Shown here: positions 53,224 through 63,088 of the stretch, in pieces | How positions within the stretch are numbered: position 1 is the stretch's first letter | How the letters are laid out: every line of letters starts with the position of its first letter | NCBI RefSeq assembly: GCF_000154225.1 | Contig: NZ_DS264586.1 | Location: 1,394,527 to 1,458,526, forward strand | Direction: 5' to 3' | Source: Schaalia dentiphila ATCC 17982 | GTDB lineage: Bacteria > Actinomycetota > Actinomycetes > Actinomycetales > Actinomycetaceae | DNA: 64,000 bases | Translations under genes and position numbers: made by a program | The notes under the pieces: model-generated | What the model saw: only the letters and a program-made list of their open reading frames with translations | The model's database searches: none | Told to the model about the DNA's origin: nothing

Positions 53224-54218
53224 CAGTCTCTCCCAATGTCACGGTGCATCACGCGAACCGTGTATCCGTGTGAGCGCAGGCGTTCGGCGATAGCCTCGGA
53301 AGAAGCGACGGAGCGGTGCTTTCCGCCCGTGCATCCGACGGCAATCGTGACGAATGGCTTCAATTCTGCCAGATAGCCGCTGAGCATGGGGGCAAGAAGG
53401 TCGGCATATCCGAGAGCAAAATCGCGCGCGCCCGGCTGGGAGAGCACATAGTCGGCGACCGCCTGGTCCTTGCCTGTCAGGTGGCGCAGCTCGTCGACCC
53501 AGTACGGGTTCTTCAAGAAGCGCACGTCGACGACGTGATCGGCGTCGAGCGGGAGGCCATGCTTGAATCCGAAAGACTCGACCGTGACCTGCAGGGGGCG
53601 CTCCTCCCCAGCCACGATGTCGCGGATGCGCCTCGTCAGATCGTGGACGCTCATCGTGGAGGTGTCGATGACCTCGTCGGCGGCGCGACGCAGGGGCGCG
53701 AGCAGACGCATCTCGGCCTTGATTCCGTCCATGAGGGTGCCGGCGCCCTGGAGGGGATGCGGGCGGCGGTTGGATTCATAGCGGCGCACCAGGGTCTCGG
53801 GGCTGGCCTCAAGGAAAATGACGCGGTAGACAATACCCGCGCCTTTAAGCTGCTCGAGTGTGGCGTCAAGCGTGCGGAAGAAGGTACGCGAGCGCACGTC
53901 CACTCCGACAGCCAGTCGGTGAACGCCCGCAGCAGGGTCGTTCGACATCATGCCGACGAGGGCGGGCAACATCGTCGGCGGGAGGTTGTCGACGACGTAC
54001 CAGTCCAGGTCTTCGAGCGCGCGAGCAGCACCGGTGCGGCCCGCACCCGAGTAGCCGGTGATGATCAGCACCTCGTTGGAGGCGCGCGGCTCGTACTTCA
54101 CGCGGGCCATGTCACGCACGGCGATGCCCTCGGGGACCGTGGGAGGGTTCTCCTCGTTCATCGACGAGGTCTGGGCCTCGTCTTCGTCGTGAGCGTCCGT
54201 GGCTGCGTGCTCGGTCAT
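53223..54218 (-). CDS. rapZ: RapZ/YvcJ-family nucleotide-binding protein
   Basis: This 331-aa P-loop protein has about 45 acidic residues before LIITGYSGAGRTGAARALED. The P-loop Lys is Arg, as in other actinobacterial members. DNLPPTMLPALVG and the C-terminal RNA-binding-like domain follow (FGFKHGLPLDADHVVDVRFL, IAVGCTGGKHRSV). E. coli RapZ controls GlmS through sRNAs; that is not shown in actinobacteria. AGGAGG 5 nt before ATG 54218 fixes the start. It sits between purT and yvcK. Confidence 0.92.
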   Translation of the reverse strand: MTEHAATDAHDEDEAQTSSMNEENPPTVPEGIAVRDMARVKYEPRASNEVLIITGYSGAGRTGAARALEDLDWYVVDNLPPTMLPALVGMMSNDPAAGVHRLAVGVDVRSRTFFRTLDATLEQLKGAGIVYRVIFLEASPETLVRRYESNRRPHPLQGAGTLMDGIKAEMRLLAPLRRAADEVIDTSTMSVHDLTRRIRDIVAGEERPLQVTVESFGFKHGLPLDADHVVDVRFLKNPYWVDELRHLTGKDQAVADYVLSQPGARDFALGYADLLAPMLSGYLAELKPFVTIAVGCTGGKHRSVASSEAIAERLRSHGYTVRVMHRDIGRD

Positions 54219-54260
54219 GGCGTCCTCCTGGCGGGTTGACTGGTTCGGTGATGGGAGCTG

Positions 54261-55484
54261 TTAGGCGGAAGGTGCGGAGGCCTCGTCGATCGCGATGCCG
54301 GTAGCGGCGCGCCTGGCGATGACTCGTGCTTCCTTCGGCGTGCTCGCAGTGGTGGCGACGACGCCGACCCGCCTGCCGGCGCGACTCACCGGCTTGCCGA
54401 AGATACGCACGATGTCGGCGGATTCGAGGGCGCGAGCGACGCCGTTGTAGACAGGAACATCGACGGCGCTCGTCGACTTGATGACCGCCGACGCACCCGG
54501 GGTGGACTGTGCGGTGGAGACGGGCAGGCCGAGGATGGCGCGTGCGTGCAGCTCAAACTCGGACTGGGCTTGCGTCACCATCGTCACCATGCCGGTGTCG
54601 TGGGGGCGGGGCGAGAGTTCGGAGAACCAGACGTCGTCGCCCTTCACGAAGAATTCGACGCCGAAGATGCCGAGGCACGGGCCATTTCCGGCCTCAGCCA
54701 GGGCGTCGGTCACGGCCTTGGCCATCTGTTGCGCACCCTCGAGGGCGGGTTCGCTCATCGCCATGGGCTGCCAGGATTCGACGTAGTCGCCGCCCTCCTG
54801 GCGGTGCCCGATCGGCGCACAGAAGCTCGTTGTGACGCTGCCGGACGAGGCATCCCATGAACGCACGGTGAGCAGTGTGATCTCGTAGTCGAAGTCGACA
54901 CCCTCTTCAACGATGACAACGCCGGTCGTGGCGCGCGCGTCCTCCTCGGCGTGCACCCAGGCGGAGGCGGCCTGCTCGGGTCCCGTGACACGGGACTGAC
55001 CGTGCCCGGAGGAGGACATCGTGGGCTTGACGAACGCGGGGTAGCCGACCTCATCGAGAGCTGCGGCCAGCTCGGCCTCGCTGCGCGCGAAGCGGAAGGC
55101 CGATGTGCGCACGCCGGGCAGGGACGCAGCGAGGTTGCGGATGCGCTGACGGTCCATCGTCGCCTGGACGGCGAACGCGTTGGGGACGACGCGCACGCCG
55201 CGCTCTTCATAGGCGCTCAGCTCGTCTGTCGCGATGGCCTCGACCTCGGGGACGATGAGGTCAACATCGACGTTGTCGAGGACCTTACGCAGAGCCTGCG
55301 GGTCGCTCATGTCAAAAACGCGGGATTCGTCCGCCACCTGCATGGCGGGAGCATTGCCGTAGGAGTCGCAGGCGAGCACCGTGCATCCGTAGCGTTGCAG
55401 GGCGATCACGACTTCCTTACCGAGTTCGCCCGATCCTAGCAGCAGCACGCGTGCCGGCAGCGGCACGGGAAGCGTCGTTGTCAT
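54261..55484 (-). CDS. purT: Formate-dependent phosphoribosylglycinamide formyltransferase (PurT)
   Basis: This 407-aa ATP-grasp enzyme makes formyl-GAR from GAR, formate and ATP in purine synthesis. It has RVLLLGSGELGKEVVIALQR, VPEVEAIATDEL, PTMSSSGHGQSRV (phosphate loop, about residue 155), IFGVEFFVKGDDVWFSELSP and PHDTGMVTMVTQ. Its ATG overlaps the uvrC stop (ATGA). This position between uvrC and rapZ is not the usual actinobacterial order, where rapZ follows uvrC directly, so it is probably an insertion. Confidence 0.95.
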   Translation of the reverse strand: MTTTLPVPLPARVLLLGSGELGKEVVIALQRYGCTVLACDSYGNAPAMQVADESRVFDMSDPQALRKVLDNVDVDLIVPEVEAIATDELSAYEERGVRVVPNAFAVQATMDRQRIRNLAASLPGVRTSAFRFARSEAELAAALDEVGYPAFVKPTMSSSGHGQSRVTGPEQAASAWVHAEEDARATTGVVIVEEGVDFDYEITLLTVRSWDASSGSVTTSFCAPIGHRQEGGDYVESWQPMAMSEPALEGAQQMAKAVTDALAEAGNGPCLGIFGVEFFVKGDDVWFSELSPRPHDTGMVTMVTQAQSEFELHARAILGLPVSTAQSTPGASAVIKSTSAVDVPVYNGVARALESADIVRIFGKPVSRAGRRVGVVATTASTPKEARVIARRAATGIAIDEASAPSA

Positions 55485-57496
55485 GGTGTGTCCTCCCTCG
55501 ACGATGTCGTTAGCCTATCGCGGATCGTGCGCGCAAGGCCGAGTCCCACGCCCTTGACCTCGGCAATCTGCTCGGGCGTGGCCTCTCGAATCCGCTTAAC
55601 GGAGCCGAAATGCTTGAGCAGCGCGGCCTGGCGTGCGGGTCCAAGCCCTGGGATGGAATCGAGAACCGAGCGGCGCTGCGCCTTCGACCGGCGCTTGCGG
55701 TGCTTCGTGATCGCGAAACGGTGGGACTCGTCGCGCAAATACTGCAGGAGGTAGAGAGCCTCCGACGTGCGTGGGAGGATCAGCGGGAAGTCCTCGCCGG
55801 GGATCCACACCTCTTCGAGGCGCTTAGCCAGGCCCACGACGGGCATGTCCGCGCCCACCGCGTCAAGGGCAGCTCGGGCAGCATTCACCTGGGGCAGGCC
55901 GCCATCCACGACGACCAGGTCGGGACGGTAGGAGAATCGCTTGGGGCGCCCGGTCATGGCATCGATCGGGCCGGAAGCGTAGGCGACGCCGTCCTCGTCC
56001 TCACCGTCGACGCCGGCCTCCTCGGCGAGCAGCCTCGAGAAGCGTCGCGTGAGAACCTCGTTCATCGCGCTCGTGTCGTCGGGGGTGCCGTTTCCGCCCT
56101 CACCGCGGATGTTGTAGGTGCGGTAGGCGTCCTTGCGCGGTATACCGTCCTCAAAGACCACCATCGAGGCGACCTGGTTCTCCCCGCCCGTATGTGACAC
56201 GTCGTAGCACTCGATGCGCAGGGGCGCACCCGGCAGATCGAGGTTCTCGGCAAGCTGCTCGAGCGCCTTCGAGCGCGCCGTAATGTCGCCTGCGCGCTTC
56301 GTGCGATGCAGGGCGAGGGCCTGGCGGGCGTTCTCCGTGACCGTATCCATGATCTGGGCCTTCGGGCCGCGCTTGGGCACGTGCACCGACACGGACGCGC
56401 CGCGGATCTCGGCCAGCCATCGTGCGATGGTCTCCTTCTCCTCGGGCTCAACGGAGACGAGCACCTCGCGCGGGATTGCGGACGTCGGCGTGTGCGCAAC
56501 GTCGTCCACGCTCACGGCCGCCACCTTGGCTGCCTTCCCGGCCCCGGCCTCGTCCGTCGACGCCGAGGAGTACACCTGCTCGAGAAGGCGAGCCATGAGC
56601 GCCGCGTCGTCTGCGCCGTCCACGCGCTCAATCACCCAGCCGCGCGTGCCTCGGATGCGCCCACCGCGCACGTGGAAAACATGCACCGCAGCGTCCAAGT
56701 CATCACTGACGAGCGAGAACACATCCGCGTCCGACCCGTCGTCGAGCACGACCGCGTTTCGCTCCAGCACTGTGCGCAGCGCCTTGACGTCGTCACGCAG
56801 CTTCGCCGCACGCTCGAAGTTCAGCTCCATGGAGGCCTGGCGCATCTGCTCCTCCAGGTCACGGATCACCGGGCCCGTGCGCCCCTCCATGAACTGGCAC
56901 AGCCCCTCCGCGAGCTCGCGGTGCTCCTCCATCGAGATGCGACCCACGCACGGGGCCGCGCACTTGTCGATATAGCCGAGCAAGCACGGACGCCCCTGCG
57001 CCTTCGCGCGCTGAAACACGCCCGCCGAACACGAGCGCATCGGGAAAACGCGCAGCAGTTGATCGATCGTCTCGCGAATCGCCCACACCTGCGTGTACGG
57101 GCCGAAGTAGCGCGACCCTACCCGTTTGCGCTCCCGCGTCACCTGCACGCGCGGGAAACGCTCCCCCATCGACACCGCCAGGTAGGGGTAGGACTTGTCG
57201 TCCTTAAACATCACGTTGAAACGCGGATTGAATTCCTTAATCCACGTGAACTCCAGCGTCAGGGCCTCGACCTCGGAGCGCACGACGGTCCACTGCACGG
57301 CGCTCGCGGTCGTCACCATCTGCTGCGTACGCGGGTGCAGGTTCGCCAGGTCCTGGAAGTAGTTGGTGAGGCGATTGCGCAGGTTTTTGGCCTTGCCGAC
57401 GTAGATGACGCGACCCTGCGGGTCTGAGAATCGGTAGACGCCCGGCGAGGTCGGGATATCTCCCGTGCGGGGTCGGTACGTCGAAGGATCTGACAC
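55481..57496 (-). CDS. uvrC: Excinuclease ABC subunit C
   Basis: This 671-aa nuclease of nucleotide excision repair has the GIY-YIG domain (SPGVYRFSDPQGRVIYVGKA, residues about 15-35), UVR/coiled segment (EEQMRQASMELNFERAAKLR), the RNase-H-like C-terminal nuclease (LRIECYDVSHTGGENQVASM, PDLVVVDGGLPQVNAA) and two helix-hairpin-helix motifs (LDSIPGLGPARQAALLKHFG). I start at GTG 57496, with TACCCT ending 6 nt upstream (leaderless type). Longer reading covers the divergent uvrC-glnA gap. Confidence 0.95.
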   Translation of the reverse strand: MSDPSTYRPRTGDIPTSPGVYRFSDPQGRVIYVGKAKNLRNRLTNYFQDLANLHPRTQQMVTTASAVQWTVVRSEVEALTLEFTWIKEFNPRFNVMFKDDKSYPYLAVSMGERFPRVQVTRERKRVGSRYFGPYTQVWAIRETIDQLLRVFPMRSCSAGVFQRAKAQGRPCLLGYIDKCAAPCVGRISMEEHRELAEGLCQFMEGRTGPVIRDLEEQMRQASMELNFERAAKLRDDVKALRTVLERNAVVLDDGSDADVFSLVSDDLDAAVHVFHVRGGRIRGTRGWVIERVDGADDAALMARLLEQVYSSASTDEAGAGKAAKVAAVSVDDVAHTPTSAIPREVLVSVEPEEKETIARWLAEIRGASVSVHVPKRGPKAQIMDTVTENARQALALHRTKRAGDITARSKALEQLAENLDLPGAPLRIECYDVSHTGGENQVASMVVFEDGIPRKDAYRTYNIRGEGGNGTPDDTSAMNEVLTRRFSRLLAEEAGVDGEDEDGVAYASGPIDAMTGRPKRFSYRPDLVVVDGGLPQVNAARAALDAVGADMPVVGLAKRLEEVWIPGEDFPLILPRTSEALYLLQYLRDESHRFAITKHRKRRSKAQRRSVLDSIPGLGPARQAALLKHFGSVKRIREATPEQIAEVKGVGLGLARTIRDRLTTSSREDTP

Positions 57497-57502
57497 ACTC
57501 CC

Positions 57503-57508
57503 AGGGTA
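57503..57508 (-). promoter_or_regulatory. -10 element (TACCCT) of a predicted leaderless uvrC promoter
   Basis: On the minus strand TACCCT ends 6 nt before the uvrC GTG, and no upstream Shine-Dalgarno site is placed properly. Confidence 0.45.
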
Positions 57509-57610
57509 CGAGGCCGGGGCTGGGAGTGCCCGGCACCCACCTGGGGCGTGCTCTATGTCATGAAACATTTGAATAATGAAACCAATACACGCGCACGCCA
57601 CCTGTGGGCA

Positions 57611-57616
57611 TATACT
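57611..57616 (+). promoter_or_regulatory. Candidate -10 element (TATACT) of glnA
   Basis: TATACT lies 66 nt upstream of the glnA ATG. A second candidate is TTGACC at 57633-57638 with TACAGC 17 bp later. Two direct ATGAAAC repeats lie further upstream at 57560 and 57576. Confidence 0.35.
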
Positions 57617-57682
57617 GGACTTGGTTGCGAATTGACCGATTCTTGACCTTCGAGTACAGCTCTCCCACAACAAAGGACGTTC

Positions 57683-59107
57683 ATGTTCACCTCAACCCAA
57701 GAGGTCGCAGACTTTATCTCCGAGCAGAACATTGAACTCGTCGACGTGCGCTTCTGCGACGTCCCCGGGGTTCAGCAGCACTTTACGATCCCCGTGAGCG
57801 AGTTCTTGGACGCCGCTTTGTCGGACGGCCTCATGTTCGACGGCTCCTCGGTGCGCGGATTCACCGCCATCCACGAGTCCGACATGAAGCTCATCCCGGA
57901 CATCTCCTCCGCGTTCGTCGATCCGTTCCGCGATCGCAAGACCCTGGTCGTGAACTTCTCGATCGTCGATCCGTTCACCGACGAGCCCTTCTCGCGCGAC
58001 CCGCGCCAGGTCGCCGCCAAGGCCGAGGCCTACCTGCGTTCGACCGGCATCGCGGATGAGTGCTTCATCGGCGCCGAGGCGGAGTTCTACCTCTTCGACG
58101 ACGTGCGCTACCAGGTCAACCCGCACAACACCTTCTTCTCCGTCGACTCCCCCGAGGCGTACTGGAACACCGGTCGCGCCGAAGAGGGCGGCAACATGGG
58201 CTACAAGGTGCCCATCAAGGGCGGCTACTTCCCCGTCTCCCCCGCCGACAAGTACGCGGACGTGCGCGACGAGATGAGCCGCCTCCTCGAAGAGGTTGGC
58301 CTGACGATCGAGCGCGCCCACCACGAGGTTGGCTCGGGTGGCCAGCAGGAGATCAACTACCGCTTCGCGACGCTGCAGACTGCGGCCGACGACATGATGA
58401 AGTTCAAGTACGTCATCAAGAACTCCGCCCTCGAGTTCGGCCACTCCGCAACCTTCATGCCCAAGCCCCTGTTCGGCGACAACGGTTCGGGCATGCACAC
58501 GCACATCTCGCTGTGGAAGAACGGCGAGCCGCTGTTCTACGACGAGCGCGGCTACGGATCCCTGTCCGACACGGCCCGCTGGTTCATCGGTGGCCTGCTC
58601 GAGCACGCGCCCGCGCTCCTCGCCTTCACGAACCCGTCGGTGAACTCCTTCCGGCGCCTGGTTCCCGGCTTTGAGGCCCCGATCAACCTCGTGTACTCGG
58701 CGCGCAACCGCTCCGCGTGCATCCGCATCCCCGTGACGGGCACGTCGCCCAAGGCCAAGCGCGTGGAGTACCGTGTGCCGGACCCGAGCGCGAACCCGTA
58801 CCTGGCGTTCTCCGCGTGCCTCATGGCGGGCATCGACGGCATTAAGCGCCGCATCGAGCCGGCCGCGCCGATCGACAAGGACCTCTACGAGCTGCCCCCG
58901 GCCGAGTATCAGGACATCGCGAAGCTGCCCGGCTCGCTCGAGGCCGCCCTGGACGCGCTACGCGAGGACCACGAGTTCCTCACCGAGGGCGACGTCTTCA
59001 CACAGGACCTCATCGACACGTGGCTCGAATACAAGGAGAGCAACGAGGTCGCCCCAATGCGCGCCTACCCGCATCCCTACGAGTACCAGATGTACTACGA
59101 CCTGTGA
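57683..59107 (+). CDS. glnA: Glutamine synthetase type I
   Basis: This 474-aa enzyme assimilates ammonium into glutamine. Signature segments are [36 protein letters not shown], metal-site [51 protein letters not shown] and NRSACIRIP. The C-terminal [13 protein letters not shown] contains the Tyr that is adenylylated in the GSI-beta form, so control by a GlnE-type enzyme is likely. ATG 57683 has AAGGA upstream. It is the high-level GlnA1-type gene. Confidence 0.96.
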   Translation: MFTSTQEVADFISEQNIELVDVRFCDVPGVQQHFTIPVSEFLDAALSDGLMFDGSSVRGFTAIHESDMKLIPDISSAFVDPFRDRKTLVVNFSIVDPFTDEPFSRDPRQVAAKAEAYLRSTGIADECFIGAEAEFYLFDDVRYQVNPHNTFFSVDSPEAYWNTGRAEEGGNMGYKVPIKGGYFPVSPADKYADVRDEMSRLLEEVGLTIERAHHEVGSGGQQEINYRFATLQTAADDMMKFKYVIKNSALEFGHSATFMPKPLFGDNGSGMHTHISLWKNGEPLFYDERGYGSLSDTARWFIGGLLEHAPALLAFTNPSVNSFRRLVPGFEAPINLVYSARNRSACIRIPVTGTSPKAKRVEYRVPDPSANPYLAFSACLMAGIDGIKRRIEPAAPIDKDLYELPPAEYQDIAKLPGSLEAALDALREDHEFLTEGDVFTQDLIDTWLEYKESNEVAPMRAYPHPYEYQMYYDL

Positions 59108-59124
59108 TCTAATCGTCACTCAGT

Positions 59125-59154
59125 GGCCCCCACCCCGATTAAGGGGCGGGGGCC
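59125..59154 (+). terminator. Hairpin after glnA
   Basis: A 12-bp stem with one mismatch (59125-59136 with 59143-59154) has a 6-nt loop. No T-run follows. Confidence 0.6.
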
Positions 59155-59167
59155 GCGCCACAACCAG

Positions 59168-59173
59168 TAGACT
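59168..59173 (+). promoter_or_regulatory. Candidate -10 element (TAGACT) of the first acyl-CoA synthetase gene
   Basis: TAGACT lies 49 nt upstream of the ATG in the glnA-fadD gap. No clear -35 is seen. Confidence 0.3.
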
Positions 59174-59222
59174 CACATCGAACCTGTTGTTCAGTCTTTG
59201 AACCGACATCCCGGAGGACACG

Positions 59223-61088
59223 ATGAAGCGCATGCGTGATGGCTCGTACACGATTAAGCCGACTTACAAGGTCGGCGAACACGACATCGTTCCGGACATG
59301 CTGGCCAAGCGCGCGCTCCTGCACCCCGATCAGGTGGCGGTTGAACAGCGCTCCTCCGTCGGCTCCACGCGCTCCCTCACCACATCTGAGCTCCAACGCC
59401 AGGTCGAGTACACAGCCTGCGGCCTCATCGGCCTCGGCGTGCAGGCGGGTGATGCGGTCGCGATCCTGGCCCCGACCTCGTACGAGTGGCTCCTCCTCGA
59501 CCTCGCGCTCCTGTCCATCGGCGCGATCACCGTTCCGATCTACGAGTCCGATTCCTCCGCCCAGATCGAGCACATCCTCACCGACGCGCACGTGACCCGC
59601 GTCTTCACGGCCACCACCCAGCAGGCGGAGCTCGTGCACTCCGTGGCCCCCGAACACACCGTGGCAGTCGACTCCTTCGATCGCGGCGCCCAGCGCATGA
59701 TCGCCCGCGCCGCCACGGGCATCACCATCACAAACGTCGAGCAGCGCCGCGCGACCATCTCTTCATCGGACATTGCCACCATCATCTACACCTCCGGCAC
59801 GACCGGAAACCCCAAGGGCGTGGCCCTCACGCACGCGAACTTCGTGGCCACCGCGGAGGGTGCCCGCCAGGTGCTCGGTGACGTCATCGACTCCCCCGAG
59901 ACCCGCCTGCTCCTCTTCCTGCCCGTCGCCCACGTGCTCGCTCGCCTCGTCATGCACGTGATCCTGTCGGGCCAGGGCGTCCTCGGATTCTCGCCCAGCA
60001 TCAAGAACCTGCTGCCGGACATTCAGGCCTTCAAGCCCTCCGTGCTCCTCGTCGTCCCCCGCGTCCTCGAGAAGGTCTACAACGCGGCCTCCTCCAAGGC
60101 GGGCGGCGGCTTCAAGGGCCGCATGTTCGCGTGGAGCGCCAAGCAGGCACGCACCTTCTCCGTCGCCTCCGCGAAGACCTTCGGCCCCGGCCTGTTCAAG
60201 AAGATGCGCCACGGCATCGCCGACGCGCTCGTCCTCAAGAAGATCCGCTCGGTCCTGGGCCCCAACCTGCGCTACATCGTCTCCGGCGGCGCACCCCTGG
60301 CCACCGACCTCGCCCACTTCTACGCCGGCATGGGCATCACCCTCATCCAGGGCTACGGCCTGTCCGAGACCACCGGCCCGATCTCCGTCCAGCAGATCGG
60401 CAAGAACCCCGTCGGCGGCGTCGGACTGCCCCTGCCCGGCAACTTCATCAAGATCGCCAAGGACGGCGAGATCCTCGTGCGCGGCCAGTCCGTCATGCCC
60501 GGCTACTACCACCTGCCTGAGCAGACCGCCGAGGTCATGCCCGACGGCAAGTGGTTCCACACCGGCGACCTGGGCTCGATCGATCGCAAGGGCCAGCTAA
60601 CAATCACGGGCCGCAAGAAGGAACTCATCGTCACCGCGGGCGGCAAGAACGTCTCCCCCGAGGTCCTCGAGGACTCCCTGGCCACGCACCCACTCATCGC
60701 GAACGTCATCGTCGTCGGCGATCAGCGCCCCTACGTGGGCGCGCTCTTCACCCTCGACGCCGACATGCTGCCCGACTGGCTGGCCAAGCACGGCCTGCCG
60801 CAGTGCTCGCCCACCGAGGCGGCCGAGCTACCCGCCGTACGCGAGTCTCTCGAGAAGGCCGTCGAGCGCGCCAACAAGGCCGTCTCCCGCGCCGAGTCGA
60901 TCCGTAAGTTCCGCATCATCGACGCCACCTTCACCGTCGAGAACGGCTACGTGACACCGTCGATGAAGCTGCGCCGCCGCAAGGTCATCACCGACTACGC
61001 CCACGAGATCGACGCACTGTACGGCGGTCCTGTCTCCGCCGAGCAGCCCAAGAAGCGCGGGCTTTTCGGCCGCGCCAAGAAGAACTGA
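59223..61088 (+). CDS. Long-chain acyl-CoA synthetase (FadD15-like)
   Basis: This 621-aa AMP-forming ligase activates fatty acids to CoA esters. It has TIIYTSGTTGNPKGVALTH (P-loop, about residue 190), VLLVVPRVLEKVYNAASSKA, YIVSGGAPLATDLAHFYAGM, IQGYGLSETTGPISV and HTGDLGSIDRKGQLTITGRK followed by KELIVTAGGKNVSPEVLEDS. A basic tail ends GLFGRAKKN. GGAGG stands before ATG 59223. The next gene is a paralogue. The substrate chain length is not predictable. Confidence 0.92.
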   Translation: MKRMRDGSYTIKPTYKVGEHDIVPDMLAKRALLHPDQVAVEQRSSVGSTRSLTTSELQRQVEYTACGLIGLGVQAGDAVAILAPTSYEWLLLDLALLSIGAITVPIYESDSSAQIEHILTDAHVTRVFTATTQQAELVHSVAPEHTVAVDSFDRGAQRMIARAATGITITNVEQRRATISSSDIATIIYTSGTTGNPKGVALTHANFVATAEGARQVLGDVIDSPETRLLLFLPVAHVLARLVMHVILSGQGVLGFSPSIKNLLPDIQAFKPSVLLVVPRVLEKVYNAASSKAGGGFKGRMFAWSAKQARTFSVASAKTFGPGLFKKMRHGIADALVLKKIRSVLGPNLRYIVSGGAPLATDLAHFYAGMGITLIQGYGLSETTGPISVQQIGKNPVGGVGLPLPGNFIKIAKDGEILVRGQSVMPGYYHLPEQTAEVMPDGKWFHTGDLGSIDRKGQLTITGRKKELIVTAGGKNVSPEVLEDSLATHPLIANVIVVGDQRPYVGALFTLDADMLPDWLAKHGLPQCSPTEAAELPAVRESLEKAVERANKAVSRAESIRKFRIIDATFTVENGYVTPSMKLRRRKVITDYAHEIDALYGGPVSAEQPKKRGLFGRAKKN

Positions 61089-61134
61089 TCCAACCGCGCA
61101 CGGCGCACCGCGCCCACCCCACGAAAGGACCGCA

Positions 61135-63051
61135 ATGACGGTACGCAGGCTCGCCGACGGCTCATGGGAGTCAATCGCGACACGAGAAGCCACCGAGGAC
61201 ATGAACCTGCCGAAGATGCTCCACCAGCGCGTGGCATCTCACCCCGGGCAGGTCGCGATCGAGCGCCGTTCCAACGTCGGTGCGTGGCGTCACGTCACGA
61301 TGGAGACCTTCCTCGGCGAGGCCGACTCGATTGCGCGTGGCCTCATCGGCATCGGGCTCGAAGCCGGCGACCACCTGGCGATCCTGGCCCCCACCTCCTA
61401 CGAATGGGCGCTCATCGACGTGGCCGCGCTGTCCTGCGGTGCCATCACCGTGCCGATCTACGAGACGGACTCGGCCTCGCAGATCGCGCACATCCTGGCC
61501 GACGCCGACGTGCGCATCGTCATCACGGCCACCACGCAGCAGGCCGAGCTGGTCGAGTCCGTGCGTACCGACGGCGTGCGCCATATCCTCTCCCTGGACC
61601 GCGGCGCCGAGCGCGTCCTGACCGGTGCCGCACAGGGCGTGAGCGTTGAGCAGGTGCGCGAGCGCACCGACGCCGTCAAGCTGAGCGACGAGGCGACGGT
61701 CATCTATACCTCCGGCACGACCGGCATGCCCAAGGGCGTCGTGCTCACGCACGGCAATTTCATCTCGCCGATGCTGCAGGCGTACGACTTCCTGCCCCTC
61801 CTCATTAACGACCCGAAGTCGCGTTCCCTGCTCTTCCTGCCGGTCGCCCATGTGCTCGCACGTTTCGTCATGTACTGCCTGCTCGCAGGCCAGGGCATCA
61901 CCGCTTTCTCCCCCGACACGCGCAACCTGGTCAACGACATCGCGACCTTCAAGCCAACAATGCTCCTCGTTGTCCCGCGAGTCATGGAGAAGGTCTACAA
62001 CGCCGCGGCGGCGAAGGCTGGCGGCGGCATAAAGGGCCGCATGTTCGCTTGGGCCGCCAAGCAGGCGCGCGCCCTGTCCACGGCCACCGCCTACGTGGAT
62101 TCTCCCCTGCCCGAGTCCGCCGTTGCCGGCCCCGGCCCGGACACGACGCCCATTCCCGACGCCTCCGCGATGCCCTCACCCGGTCCGTCGACCGCGCTCA
62201 AGCTGCGCGGCCGCGTCGCCGACGCGCTCGTCCTGTCGAAAGTCCGCGCGATCCTGGGCCCGAACCTGCACACGATCATCTCGGGTGGCGCTCCCCTGGC
62301 CCTCGACCTGGCGAACTTCTTTCGCGGCCTGGGCATCACGCTGCTGCAGGGCTACGGCCTGTCCGAGACGACCGGCCCGATCTCCGTGGAGACGCCGCAG
62401 GACTTCCCGCCGGATTCAGTGGGCTTCCCGTGGCCGGGCAACCGTATGAAGATCGCTCCCGACGGCGAGCTGCTCGTTCAGGGTATCTCCGTGTCGAAGG
62501 GCTACCACAACCTGCCCAAGGCCACGGCCGAGGCCTACGTCGACGGCTGGTTCAAGACCGGCGACCTCGCCTCCATCGACGATCGTGGCCACCTTCGGAT
62601 CACGGGCCGCAAGAAGGAACTCATCGTCACCGCGGGCGGCAAGAACGTCTCGCCCGAGATCCTCGAAGAGTCCCTGTCGACGCACCCGCTTATCGCGAAC
62701 ATCATCGTAGTCGGCGATAACCGCCCGTACATCGGCGCACTCATAGCCCTGGACACGGAGATGCTCCCCGAGTGGCTCGCGGCCCACGGCCTGCCCGTCG
62801 TGGACGCGGCGCAGGCCGCAAACCTGCCCGAGGTGCGCGACTCGCTCGAGAAGGCGATCGCCCGCGCCAACAAGGCGGTCTCTCGTGCCGAGTCGATCCG
62901 GCGCTACCGCATCGTCAATGCTGCCTTTACCGTAGAGAACGGCTACATGACCCCCTCTCTCAAGCTCAAGCGCCACCGCGTCTTGGCCGACTACGCCGAC
63001 GAGGTCGACGCCCTGTACGCTTCGGGCGAGGCAGAGAAGAGCCAGGAGTAA
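61135..63051 (+). CDS. Long-chain acyl-CoA synthetase, tandem paralogue with Pro-rich insertion
   Basis: This 638-aa AMP-forming ligase has the same motifs as its neighbour: TVIYTSGTTGMPKGVVLTHG, VVPRVMEKVYNAAAAKAGGG, IISGGAPLALDLANFFRGLG, LQGYGLSETTGPISVETP and KTGDLASIDDRGHLRITGRK. It differs by an insertion of about 30 residues rich in Pro, Asp, Ala and Ser (residues about 322-352, LPESAVAGPGPDTTPIPDAS) between the gate region and the VADALVLSKVRAILG helix. GAAAGGA precedes ATG 61135, and the gap from the first paralogue is 46 nt. It probably arose by tandem duplication. Confidence 0.91.
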   Translation: MTVRRLADGSWESIATREATEDMNLPKMLHQRVASHPGQVAIERRSNVGAWRHVTMETFLGEADSIARGLIGIGLEAGDHLAILAPTSYEWALIDVAALSCGAITVPIYETDSASQIAHILADADVRIVITATTQQAELVESVRTDGVRHILSLDRGAERVLTGAAQGVSVEQVRERTDAVKLSDEATVIYTSGTTGMPKGVVLTHGNFISPMLQAYDFLPLLINDPKSRSLLFLPVAHVLARFVMYCLLAGQGITAFSPDTRNLVNDIATFKPTMLLVVPRVMEKVYNAAAAKAGGGIKGRMFAWAAKQARALSTATAYVDSPLPESAVAGPGPDTTPIPDASAMPSPGPSTALKLRGRVADALVLSKVRAILGPNLHTIISGGAPLALDLANFFRGLGITLLQGYGLSETTGPISVETPQDFPPDSVGFPWPGNRMKIAPDGELLVQGISVSKGYHNLPKATAEAYVDGWFKTGDLASIDDRGHLRITGRKKELIVTAGGKNVSPEILEESLSTHPLIANIIVVGDNRPYIGALIALDTEMLPEWLAAHGLPVVDAAQAANLPEVRDSLEKAIARANKAVSRAESIRRYRIVNAAFTVENGYMTPSLKLKRHRVLADYADEVDALYASGEAEKSQE

Positions 63052-63088
63052 CCCGGCAACCTTCCCGGTGATTGCGCACCAACAAAGC

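Noticed and set aside
54079..54218. RapZ P-loop Lys to Arg change as a defect
   Set aside because: Other actinobacterial RapZ proteins have the same Arg, so it is a lineage feature.
57497..57673. Longer N-terminus for UvrC
   Set aside because: The added residues cover the divergent promoter region and do not resemble UvrC; GTG 57496 begins just before the GIY-YIG domain.
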